The translations under genes were made by a program, and so were the position numbers. A DNA stretch of 6,596 nucleotides from an uncultured Oscillospiraceae bacterium (GTDB lineage Bacteria > Bacillota > Clostridia > Oscillospirales > Ruminococcaceae): contig CAJUSD010000046.1 in assembly GCA_910589145.1 (NCBI GenBank), positions 1 through 6,596 of the forward strand, given 5' to 3'. The notes below the pieces were generated by a model, which worked only from the letters and a program-made list of their open reading frames with translations, did no database searches and was not told the origin of the DNA. This document shows, piece after piece, positions 1 to 4,810 of this stretch (its first letter is position 1; each line of letters begins with the position of its first letter).

Positions 1-2
1 AT

Positions 3-79
3 CGAGGCGTAGCTCAGTTTGGTAGAGTGCTTGGTTTGGGACCAAGATGCCGCAGGTTCGAGTCCTGTCGCCTCGACCA
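3..79 (+). tRNA. tRNA-Pro(UGG)
   Basis: Full cloverleaf. The acceptor stem CGAGGCG (3-9) pairs with CGCCTCG (69-75), followed by discriminator A76 and an encoded CCA (77-79). The anticodon stem CTTGG/CCAAG encloses loop TTTGGGA, giving anticodon TGG (37-39). The T arm GCAGG-TTCGAGT-CCTGT closes with one G·U pair. It begins only 2 bases into the window and no promoter is visible, so it is probably the end of an upstream tRNA transcript. No convincing terminator separates it from the next promoter. Confidence 0.97.
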
Positions 80-116
80 CAATATATTTTCTACTGCAAA
101 AGGTTTTAAAAAACCC

Positions 117-145
117 TTGACAAATTGCAGAAAGTAAGATATAAT
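117..145 (+). promoter_or_regulatory. Consensus sigma-A promoter for tRNA-Thr/tRNA-Tyr
   Basis: TTGACA (117-122) and TATAAT (140-145) are both perfect consensus hexamers with an ideal 17-nt spacer. Transcription should start near 152, about 32 nt before the tRNA-Thr 5' end, leaving a short leader for 5' processing. The strength fits a stable-RNA promoter. Confidence 0.9.
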
Positions 146-183
146 GATTACCGTTGTCTGGACGGCTGTCAGTTGGCAGATAT

Positions 184-256
184 GCTGGTGTAGCTCAGTT
201 GGTAGAGCAGCTGATTTGTAATCAGCAGGTCGGGGGTTCAAGTCCGTCCACCAGCT
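184..256 (+). tRNA. tRNA-Thr(UGU), CCA not encoded
   Basis: The acceptor GCTGGTG (184-190) pairs with CACCAGC (249-255), and T256 is the discriminator. The D stem is GCTC/GAGC. The anticodon stem GCTGA/TCAGC encloses loop TTTGTAA, giving anticodon TGT for threonine. After position 256 the sequence runs into T's, so the 3' CCA must be added enzymatically, unlike the Pro and Tyr genes beside it. In the T stem, GGGGG (232-236) faces CCGTC (244-248), giving a G·G mismatch at standard pair 51-63 next to a G·U at 50-64. Everything else is canonical. Confidence 0.94.
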
Positions 257-272
257 TTTTAAAATTAAATAT

Positions 273-357
273 GGGAGTGTTCCCGAGTGGCCAAAGGGGG
301 CAGACTGTAAATCTGTTGTCTTCGACTTCGGTGGTTCGAATCCACCCGCTCCCACCA
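273..357 (+). tRNA. tRNA-Tyr(GUA)
   Basis: The acceptor GGGAGTG (273-279) pairs with CGCTCCC (347-353), with discriminator A354 and encoded CCA (355-357). The anticodon loop CTGTAAA carries GTA (307-309). The length of 85 nt and the extended variable arm (about 317-334) make it a class II tRNA, as expected for bacterial tRNA-Tyr. The T arm is GGTGG-TTCGAAT-CCACC. It is co-transcribed with tRNA-Thr, 16 nt upstream. Confidence 0.97.
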
Positions 358-362
358 ATTTT

Positions 363-399
363 AGATGTCATACGTTTTTCGTATGACATCTTTGTTTTT
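363..399 (+). terminator. Intrinsic terminator of the tRNA-Thr/Tyr unit
   Basis: A perfect 12-bp inverted repeat, AGATGTCATACG (363-374) and CGTATGACATCT (380-391), flanks a TTTTT loop and is followed by a T-rich run to 399. It begins 5 nt after the tRNA-Tyr CCA, so it cleanly ends the tRNA transcript. Confidence 0.92.
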
Positions 400-408
400 A
401 AGGGCCAG

Positions 409-437
409 TTGAATCTAAAAAATATATAGAGTATAAT
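409..437 (+). promoter_or_regulatory. Promoter for the Rpn-like gene
   Basis: TTGAAT (409-414, 4 of 6 matches to TTGACA) and a perfect TATAAT (432-437) are separated by 17 nt. The predicted start of transcription is near 444. This would leave the in-frame codons at 448, 454 and 460 with almost no leader, which supports initiation further downstream at 487. Confidence 0.7.
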
Positions 438-486
438 AAAGATAAAATTGAAGATGACAATGCTGGACAGAAGGGTATGGGATAGA

Positions 487-1383
487 ATGGCAGAGAAGGA
501 TATAGCAGAAAAAGTACTGGAATCATACAACGACGTTTTCGCAGACATAGCAAATGGCCTTTTATTTCAAGGAGAAGAAATTATTTTGGAGGAAGAACTG
601 GAAGAACGCCAACCGCGTTCTTATTATAAGGCATCTGGAAAGGTTCGGGAGATTGAGAGGGACACAGCCAAGCTTTGGAAAAATGGGAAGATAAGGATCG
701 CCTTTATAGGCTATGAAAACCAGACAGAGGCAGACCCGGATATGCCGCTTCGTGTAATAGGATATGACGGGGCAGAATACAGAGTTCAATTAACAAAGGA
801 AAACGATACAGAAAGCAGGTATCCGGTAATTACATTAATATTATATTTTGGCTATACAAAGCCATGGGATAAGCCGAAAAGTTTATTGGATAGGCTGGAC
901 ATCCCGGAAAAGCTCAAGCCATATGTGAACGATTATAAAATAAACCTGTTTGAAATCGCATATTTAAGCAGAAAACAGGTAAATCTTTTTAAAAGTGATT
1001 TTCGGGTAGTAGCAGATTACTTTGTACAGAAGCGTGAAAAGGGCGATTATGTGCCAGAACCGCAGGAACTTAAACATGTACAGGAAACTTTGCAGCTATT
1101 AAGCGTGATGACAGGGGATCACAGATTTGAGGAAACATATAACAGTAGAAATGCAGAAGGGAGGCCGCATAATATGTGCGATGTACTGGACAGAATTGAA
1201 AACAGGGGTATGGAACAAGGCATTCAGCAAGGTATCCAGCAAGGCAGAACGGAACGGGAAGCCCAAATTATTTTAAATATGTATCAGAAAAGTTTGCCTT
1301 TGGAGCAGATAGCGGAGTTCGTGGGCATAACTTTAGACGAAGTTAAAAGTATAGTAGAAAACCCAAAATCGGTACTCTCATAG
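487..1383 (+). CDS. Rpn-like PD-(D/E)XK nuclease family protein
   Basis: This 298-residue protein resembles the Rpn / YhgA-like 'recombination-promoting nuclease/putative transposase' proteins, a type common in Lachnospiraceae. Seen: an N-terminal nuclease-like core in which IRIAFIGYENQTEADPD is followed by MPLRVIGYDG, the hallmark block of the family. Candidate catalytic residues are D59, E77 and Q79, with Gln standing where classical PD-(D/E)XK enzymes have Lys. A Gln-Gly linker (EQGIQQGIQQG, about 243-253) leads to a C-terminal helix-turn-helix-like segment, LPLEQIAEFVGITLDEV. I chose ATG 487 (MAEKDIAEKVLESYNDVF) because it matches where relatives begin as I recall them, and AAGGG (471-475) precedes it by 11 nt. 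The frame stays open to TTG 448, ATG 454 and ATG 460, but these lie almost at the predicted transcription start. Family members are proposed to act as DNA endonucleases that promote RecA-independent recombination. It has its own promoter and terminator, and nothing links it to the genes downstream. Confidence 0.85.
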   Translation: MAEKDIAEKVLESYNDVFADIANGLLFQGEEIILEEELEERQPRSYYKASGKVREIERDTAKLWKNGKIRIAFIGYENQTEADPDMPLRVIGYDGAEYRVQLTKENDTESRYPVITLILYFGYTKPWDKPKSLLDRLDIPEKLKPYVNDYKINLFEIAYLSRKQVNLFKSDFRVVADYFVQKREKGDYVPEPQELKHVQETLQLLSVMTGDHRFEETYNSRNAEGRPHNMCDVLDRIENRGMEQGIQQGIQQGRTEREAQIILNMYQKSLPLEQIAEFVGITLDEVKSIVENPKSVLS

Positions 1384-1412
1384 GCTAATTTAAAATTGCA
1401 TAAGTTTGAAGT

Positions 1413-1443
1413 GCGGCGGTCGAAAGCGATCCGCCGCTTTTTT
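1413..1443 (+). terminator. Intrinsic terminator after the Rpn-like gene
   Basis: The GC-rich stem GCGGCGG (1413-1419) pairs with CCGCCGC (1431-1437) and can extend inward as TCG/CGA around a single bulged T1430. Six T's follow (1438-1443). It lies about 30 nt after the TAG stop. Confidence 0.93.
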
Positions 1444-1583
1444 ATGCCTTGCTGGCGTTCCCTAAAAACTGATATCTCTCGTATAAAATTTCTAAAATTT
1501 TACTGAAATAAACTGATCAAATTTCAATAATAAATCTCATTCTATAGTTAATGTCATTATATGTAAAAATTTTAAAACATCTA
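1444..1583. other. AT-rich intergenic stretch, no gene seen
   Basis: Between the Rpn-like terminator and the next promoter I see no open frame of note and no RNA gene. The A/T runs just before the -35 (about 1565-1577) could act as an UP-like element for the M56 promoter. This is inference from base composition only. Confidence 0.5.
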
Positions 1584-1612
1584 TTGACAAACACATAAAA
1601 ATGGTTTATCAT
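1584..1612 (+). promoter_or_regulatory. Promoter of the M56/BlaI operon
   Basis: TTGACA (1584-1589, perfect) and TATCAT (1607-1612, 5 of 6) are 17 nt apart, predicting a start near 1619. The 18-bp near-palindrome at 1634-1651 then falls at about +16 to +33, where a bound repressor could block promoter escape. Confidence 0.82.
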
Positions 1613-1633
1613 CAAACTGCAACGACAGTAATC

Positions 1634-1651
1634 GACTAAAATTTTATAGTC
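1634..1651. promoter_or_regulatory. Putative BlaI-type operator O1
   Basis: GACTAAAATTTTATAGTC is an imperfect 18-bp dyad with perfect GACTA/TAGTC arms. Its reverse complement, GACTATAAAATTTTAGTC, matches the sequences at 3444-3461 (15 of 18) and 3514-3531 (16 of 18). Known BlaI/CopY-family operators are short dyads (TACAnnTGTA core). This core differs, but the position between the promoter and the ribosome site of a BlaI-containing operon fits autoregulation. Confidence 0.72.
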
Positions 1652-1653
1652 TG

Positions 1654-1661
1654 AAAGGGGG
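1654..1661 (+). promoter_or_regulatory. Ribosome binding site fixing the TTG start at 1668
   Basis: AAAGGGGG lies 6 nt before TTG 1668 and only 2 nt after the putative operator. The next in-frame ATG (1689) has no comparable site, so the TTG is preferred. Confidence 0.8.
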
Positions 1662-1667
1662 AACCTT

Positions 1668-2969
1668 TTGAACAATGTTGTTGTATTGATGACAATACTG
1701 GGTGGTTTTACTGTTGTTTTATACTATGTACTCAAATTCTCCGTTCCAGGGCTCCTTTCTGCAAAATTTCGATACAACATGCTGAAATTGGCAATTATCC
1801 TTTTCCTTATCCCCTTCCAGGAATTCAAATACCTGCTGCCAGTCGAAAAGCCCTACAAAGTAAGCCCAATGGTAAACTTTACGTCAGAGGATTTTATCGA
1901 CAACTATATTATACGCACACGTGATGCCTATACAGGCGACCATATCGCTTTGTTTGCCCGGATATGTATTGCTTTATCTGCTGCCATTATCATTTTATAT
2001 GCCGGCTGGTATTTTATAAAGTATATCAAGGGCAAAAGGCTCATCCGTTTATACTCCCATGATATTGAAACCCCCAGACAGGTTATATTTTTGGAAAAAG
2101 TCAAAGCGGAGTTAGGGTTGAAACAGGAAATCCGGTTTGTATTTTCGGAATTCTGCAATACCCCTATAACAGTTGGCCTTTCTTCCCCGGTTGTTATATT
2201 CCCTCTTTTCATGAAGGACTGCACAGAACAGGAATGGGATTTTGCAGTAAGGCACGAACTGAACCACATTAAGTGCTGGGACGTTTTGACAATCTTCTTT
2301 AGTTTCGCTGTTGTTGTACTCCATTGGTTTAACCCGCTTGCCTATTTGCTGTGCTATGAGCTTTCCAATATGTGCGAAATCCAGTGTGACAGCAGAACGA
2401 TCAAAAACTACAGCCAGGATACAAGGAAAAAGTATGGGGAATATCTTATTTCCCTGGCCGCCCGTCCGGCAAATAACCCTGTGTTTGGTGCTATGGGGTT
2501 GCTTGGCAGCCAATCCAGTTTCCGCAGAATACAGAGGAGGCTTTTAGAAATGAAGAACCCGCAAACAAAAAGTAAAAAAATTGTGTCCGTAATGGTTTCC
2601 CTGGTAATCGCCCTTGCAGGGAGCGTCTCCGTGTTCGCTTACGATCCTCCTATTGAGATTGAAATTTCCGATTCTTTGCACCTAGGCGGAAATTTTGTTG
2701 TAAGCGAACCTTTACGCGGATCTATAGAGATTGAAACAAATTTAGGCAACGTCTTTAAAGATAATGAAGGAAATGTATACAACGTCTCAGATGCAAATAG
2801 AGCAATTTGCTTTCATCAATATACAGATGTTAGTTTACAATACCATAACCTTCATTCTGATGGCAGTTGTACTATTACTTATTATGACGCTAAACGCTGT
2901 ACAAAATGCGGTAACATGAAAGACAAAACATACAGCTATGAAATGACATGTAATAAGTGCCCCCATTAG
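1668..2969 (+). CDS. BlaR1-like M56 membrane metallopeptidase
   Basis: Integral-membrane zinc peptidase of family M56, 433 residues, starting at TTG. Hydrophobic segments lie at about 4-22, 38-50, 93-117, 206-230 and 305-325. The zinc site HELNH is at 196-200 with E197 as catalytic base, and the downstream ELSNMCEIQCD block (231-241) should supply the third ligand. The HWFNPLAY motif (219-226) is typical of M56. In BlaR1/MecR1 an outer beta-lactam-acylated domain triggers the cytoplasmic protease, which leads to loss of BlaI. Here the segment after the last membrane helix is only about 108 residues (326-433), too short for the usual transpeptidase-like sensor of about 250. Instead it has six cysteines (381, 401, 411, 414, 428, 431) ending in CTKCG...CNKCPH. 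It is followed 30 nt later by a BlaI-type gene, so the pair is probably one operon. The signal sensed is unknown. Confidence 0.93.
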   Translation: MNNVVVLMTILGGFTVVLYYVLKFSVPGLLSAKFRYNMLKLAIILFLIPFQEFKYLLPVEKPYKVSPMVNFTSEDFIDNYIIRTRDAYTGDHIALFARICIALSAAIIILYAGWYFIKYIKGKRLIRLYSHDIETPRQVIFLEKVKAELGLKQEIRFVFSEFCNTPITVGLSSPVVIFPLFMKDCTEQEWDFAVRHELNHIKCWDVLTIFFSFAVVVLHWFNPLAYLLCYELSNMCEIQCDSRTIKNYSQDTRKKYGEYLISLAARPANNPVFGAMGLLGSQSSFRRIQRRLLEMKNPQTKSKKIVSVMVSLVIALAGSVSVFAYDPPIEIEISDSLHLGGNFVVSEPLRGSIEIETNLGNVFKDNEGNVYNVSDANRAICFHQYTDVSLQYHNLHSDGSCTITYYDAKRCTKCGNMKDKTYSYEMTCNKCPH

Positions 2970-2999
2970 AACCAATGAAAAATGATAGGGAGAGTTTAG

Positions 3000-3377
3000 A
3001 TGAAAAAGAATTATGGGCTCACAAATACGGAAATGGAACTGATGAATATATTCTGGGAGTCCACGGATTCAAGATTCACCTTTAAGGAACTGACAAACTA
3101 TACCCACAATGTCCTGGGAAAACAATGGAAATACCAGACATTAGGCACCTATTTGGCCAACCTGCAAAGGATGGGGCTGCTGGACGTAGACACAAGCGGC
3201 AAAAACTACGTTTATTACCCCCGCTGCTCCAAAGAGGAATATATCCATCAATGGACTAAAAAACTGGTTTGCAGCGCATTTGACAACTCAATCGGCAAGT
3301 TTGTACAAGCCTTTACCGGAGGGGGGAAGCTCTCCGAGGAAGAGGCTGAAGAACTGAAAAAATTGCTTGAAGATTAG
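3000..3377 (+). CDS. BlaI/MecI-family transcriptional repressor
   Basis: A 125-residue protein of usual BlaI/MecI/CopY length. The N-terminal winged helix spans about 5-75 (LTNTEMELMNIFWES at the start; YQTLGTYLANLQRMGLLDV as recognition helix and wing approach). The C-terminal dimerisation helices end in KLSEEEAEELKKLLED, a typical family ending. AGGGAG (2987-2992) precedes ATG 3000 by 7 nt. In Staphylococcus BlaI inactivation involves cleavage at Asn101-Phe102. Aligning the C-terminal block by eye places Ala104-Phe105 there, so Phe is kept but Asn is not. It presumably binds the 18-bp dyads at 1634-1651, 3444-3461 and 3514-3531, repressing its own operon and the C39-like gene. This is inference from their shared sequence and placement. 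The partner is the M56 peptidase encoded just upstream. Confidence 0.93.
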   Translation: MKKNYGLTNTEMELMNIFWESTDSRFTFKELTNYTHNVLGKQWKYQTLGTYLANLQRMGLLDVDTSGKNYVYYPRCSKEEYIHQWTKKLVCSAFDNSIGKFVQAFTGGGKLSEEEAEELKKLLED

Positions 3378-3395
3378 TTTTCCTTCGTTCCTAAG

Positions 3396-3434
3396 CGTTT
3401 CCCGTTAAAATCAAAATGGCTTTAACGGGAAACG
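3396..3434. terminator. 14-bp perfect hairpin after the repressor gene
   Basis: CGTTTCCCGTTAAA (3396-3409) and TTTAACGGGAAACG (3421-3434) form a perfect 14-bp stem with an 11-nt loop, 18 nt after the stop codon. The position says terminator, but the 3' flank is TAAAAATAAG with no T run, and the other strand lacks one too. It could be a weak terminator, a 3'-end stabiliser, or a structure that insulates the operator region beginning 10 nt later. Confidence 0.6.
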
Positions 3435-3435
3435 T

Positions 3436-3461
3436 AAAAATAAGACTATAGAAATTTAGTT
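3436..3461. promoter_or_regulatory. Putative BlaI-type operator O2 (18-bp core 3444-3461)
   Basis: The core GACTATAGAAATTTAGTT (3444-3461) matches the reverse complement of O1 at 15 of 18 positions. Together with its 5' flank it begins with AAAAATAAGACTATA (3436-3450), repeated exactly 70 bp downstream at 3506-3520. No clear promoter hexamers belong to this copy, so it may be an auxiliary site. Confidence 0.65.
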
Positions 3462-3490
3462 TTTATAAAAGTCCATAAAAAATTTCAGCC

Positions 3491-3522
3491 TTTACAAAAC
3501 TTATCAAAAATAAGACTATAAT
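3491..3522 (+). promoter_or_regulatory. Candidate promoter overlapped by operator O3
   Basis: TTTACA (3491-3496) and a perfect TATAAT (3517-3522) are separated by 20 nt, longer than ideal. Using GACTAT (3514-3519) as -10 gives 17 nt but a poorer hexamer. Either way the -10 lies inside the operator at 3514-3531, so repressor binding would exclude polymerase. Transcription from here would leave a leader of about 255 nt before the C39-like gene. Confidence 0.5.
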
Positions 3523-3531
3523 ATTTTAGTT
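3506..3531. promoter_or_regulatory. Putative BlaI-type operator O3 (18-bp core 3514-3531)
   Basis: The core GACTATAATATTTTAGTT (3514-3531) differs from the reverse complement of O1 at two positions and from O2 at three. The 5' flank AAAAA-TA is identical to that of O2. The three sites share GACTATA..A.TTTAGT. O2 and O3 are spaced 70 bp apart, roughly 6.7 helical turns. Confidence 0.7.
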
Positions 3532-3565
3532 GTTACAATTTAATTTGGTGTTCTCACAGCCATAT

Positions 3566-3670
3566 ATGGATTGTGAAAACATAGAGTTCATCTTCAGAAT
3601 GGATTACCAGAACGAAGATGGACAGGCCCTCTTGACTGCCCAAGGGTTCCTATTAATTATGAGGGGGTGA
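3566..3670 (+). CDS. Possible 34-residue leader ORF
   Basis: ATG 3566 opens a 34-codon frame (starting MDCENIEFIFRMDY, ending GFLLIMRG) that stops at TGA 3668-3670. I do not recognise it. No good ribosome site precedes ATG 3566; in-frame GTG 3548 and TTG 3545 upstream also lack one. Its stop overlaps the ATG of the next tiny frame (TGATG). The same DNA contains a 10-bp hairpin (3586-3623), so it may simply be structured leader RNA. Confidence 0.2.
   Translation: MDCENIEFIFRMDYQNEDGQALLTAQGFLLIMRG
3586..3623 (+). promoter_or_regulatory. Leader hairpin upstream of the C39-like gene
   Basis: GTTCATCTTC (3586-3595) pairs with GAAGATGGAC (3614-3623) over 10 bp, including one G·U, around an 18-nt loop. 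No T run follows, so it is not an obvious terminator. It lies within the long untranslated leader between operator O3 and the C39-like gene. Confidence 0.4.
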
Positions 3671-3756
3671 TGTTATATGTTTTAGAAAATTTGGCACCCA
3701 TTTTTAGGCACACAGGAAAAAGCTGGCTTGAACAGCCGCGCTGTATGAAAGCATGA
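3670..3756 (+). CDS. Possible 28-residue leader ORF
   Basis: ATG 3670 opens a 28-codon frame (starting MLYVLENLAPIFRHTG) ending at TGA 3754-3756. Its ATG overlaps the previous stop as TGATG, which would allow coupled translation. A very strong anti-Shine-Dalgarno match, GAGGGGGTGAT (3661-3671), sits here, but it is too close to ATG 3670. It is ideally spaced for ATG 3677, which encodes only Met-Phe-stop. The frame may therefore be a remnant or a regulatory leader rather than a functional peptide. I do not recognise the sequence. Confidence 0.2.
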   Translation: MLYVLENLAPIFRHTGKSWLEQPRCMKA

Positions 3757-3772
3757 ATCATACTAAAAATTT

Positions 3773-3777
3773 GGAGG
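3773..3777 (+). promoter_or_regulatory. Ribosome binding site selecting ATG 3786
   Basis: GGAGG with an 8-nt spacer to ATG 3786. An in-frame ATG at 3753 would add 11 residues (MNHTKNLEVTV), but they would sit in front of a complete signal peptide and would be translated through this ribosome site. Confidence 0.88.
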
Positions 3778-3785
3778 TTACTGTA

Positions 3786-4646
3786 ATGAAAAACATCAAG
3801 AAAATGTTGTCTGCTGTTTTGGCGCTTTCCATGGCGGTATCTATGTCTACCTACACCGTTTTCGCTAAGGCGGAAGGCGAAGAAATCCCCCAGGAATCTA
3901 TTCCCATGGGTGCGGGTTTCAGCGGGGAGAGGCTCTCCATTGAGGAACAGTTAAATATGGCTTTGGCACAGCATCCATCCGCCCTTTCGGATGATGGGGA
4001 TGATTACCGGACAAAAGCTGTAGAAAAAGCTGCGGTTGCTTCTACTATGGAGGCCAATATCCAGCCATTTGGGTTCAGTGATTTCAGCCCATCCTCCATT
4101 ACCCAGAAGACAATAGCTGTTCCATATTATAAACAGGCAAATGGTTATTATTGCGGCCCAGCAACCTTGAAGCAGACGCTTCAATATATTAATGGTTCCT
4201 CCTTGTCGCAAAGCACATATGCCTCTAAAAGTTACCTGGACACGGATACCCCAAAATCAAATGGGACTTACTTCACCACTGACACGAAAATGCTCAGCAA
4301 TGTCAACCGCCTGCAAAGCAGACTTACTTATTATCAAAACACTATTGACAGTAAAAATAAACTGTTATATTATATTTGGGAGGATTTGACAACATATAAC
4401 GCTCCCACAATTTTAATTATTAAGACCACTGACTCTAAGGGAAATAGAATAGATGAATGGTCCTATAGCACAGATGGTCACTTTTTGAGCGGTGTAGGAG
4501 TAAAAGCCAAAGGAACAGATATCAGGGTAACTGATCCTTATATTCAATATAAAGTGCCTGCTGAAACCGATGGGACTTATTGGATGGAAACAGAAAATGT
4601 TTACCAGGCGGTTATTAATCATCCCTGCGAAGCTGTCCAGTGGTAA
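3786..4646 (+). CDS. Secreted C39-like (papain-fold) peptidase
   Basis: A 286-residue exported protein. Residues 1-27 are a classical signal peptide (MKNIKK, hydrophobic core, ending TVFA before KAEGEE). A linker of about 80 residues begins GEEIPQESIPMGAG and includes a short acidic segment. The C-terminal half is a C39_2-type cysteine peptidase domain. VPYYKQANGYYCGPATLKQ supplies oxyanion Gln117 and nucleophile Cys123, DGHFLSGVGV supplies His232 and VTDPY supplies Asp250, so the active-site set is complete. Family C39 includes the leader-peptide proteases fused to bacteriocin ABC exporters. This one has no transporter and is predicted to act outside the membrane, so the substrate is unknown. 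Its first 44 residues are 39/44 identical to the last gene of the window. Two operator copies upstream suggest control by the BlaI-type repressor. Confidence 0.88.
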   Translation: MKNIKKMLSAVLALSMAVSMSTYTVFAKAEGEEIPQESIPMGAGFSGERLSIEEQLNMALAQHPSALSDDGDDYRTKAVEKAAVASTMEANIQPFGFSDFSPSSITQKTIAVPYYKQANGYYCGPATLKQTLQYINGSSLSQSTYASKSYLDTDTPKSNGTYFTTDTKMLSNVNRLQSRLTYYQNTIDSKNKLLYYIWEDLTTYNAPTILIIKTTDSKGNRIDEWSYSTDGHFLSGVGVKAKGTDIRVTDPYIQYKVPAETDGTYWMETENVYQAVINHPCEAVQW

Positions 4647-4711
4647 TTGCACCGGGAGCTAATGGCAGTCGGTAATAATACAGCTGTTTAATAACAACTG
4701 ATTCCGGCATG

Positions 4712-4761
4712 AAACAAAAGAGAAGTTTTTAACATAAGAGGTTAAGCTTCTCTTTTGTTTT
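4712..4761 (+). terminator. Intrinsic terminator after the C39-like gene
   Basis: A 14-bp perfect outer stem, AAACAAAAGAGAAG (4712-4725) with CTTCTCTTTTGTTT (4747-4760), continues after an asymmetric bulge into TTAAC/GTTAA (4729-4733/4741-4745). The T-rich 3' arm acts as its own U tract. The A-rich 5' arm would serve the same role on the other strand, so it could work in both directions. Confidence 0.78.
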
Positions 4762-4810
4762 GCTGATAGTAATATGTTAAAAAATTATATAGGGAAGGAA
4801 TAGTGGTACA

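Noticed and set aside
154..429. Open frame on the + strand through tRNA-Thr and tRNA-Tyr (contains GVAQLVEQLICNQQVGGSSP)
   Set aside because: This is the well-known false translation of tRNA genes and the frame runs through both cloverleaves and the terminator.
448..486. Upstream starts TTG 448, ATG 454 and ATG 460 for the Rpn-like gene
   Set aside because: They lie within about 16 nt of the predicted transcription start and lack a ribosome site; ATG 487 fits the family N-terminus better. They are not fully excluded.
14..548. Two minus-strand open frames (14-358 and 222-548) with GGFEPPKSKTTDLQ- and GWIRTTEVEDNRF-like text
   Set aside because: They are antisense readings of the tRNA genes, frequently misannotated as proteins; no ribosome site or promoter supports them.
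1482..1491. TATAAAATTT as a possible fourth operator
   Set aside because: Only the AT-rich centre matches; the GACTA and TAGT arms are absent, so chance in AT-rich DNA is likelier.
2112..2547. Other-frame open frames inside the M56 gene (minus 2112-2513, plus 2311-2547)
   Set aside because: They lie within a clearly coding frame with conserved motifs, and no ribosome site or family resemblance supports them.
3753..3785. Longer start of the C39-like protein at ATG 3753
   Set aside because: GGAGG at 3773-3777 is inside this extension, ATG 3786 begins a complete signal peptide, and the paralog at 6332 starts at the equivalent codon.
4755..4790. Promoter for the lipoprotein gene
   Set aside because: Several -35/-10-like pairs can be drawn (for example TTGCTG with TTATAT), but the spacing or the hexamers are poor in each case.
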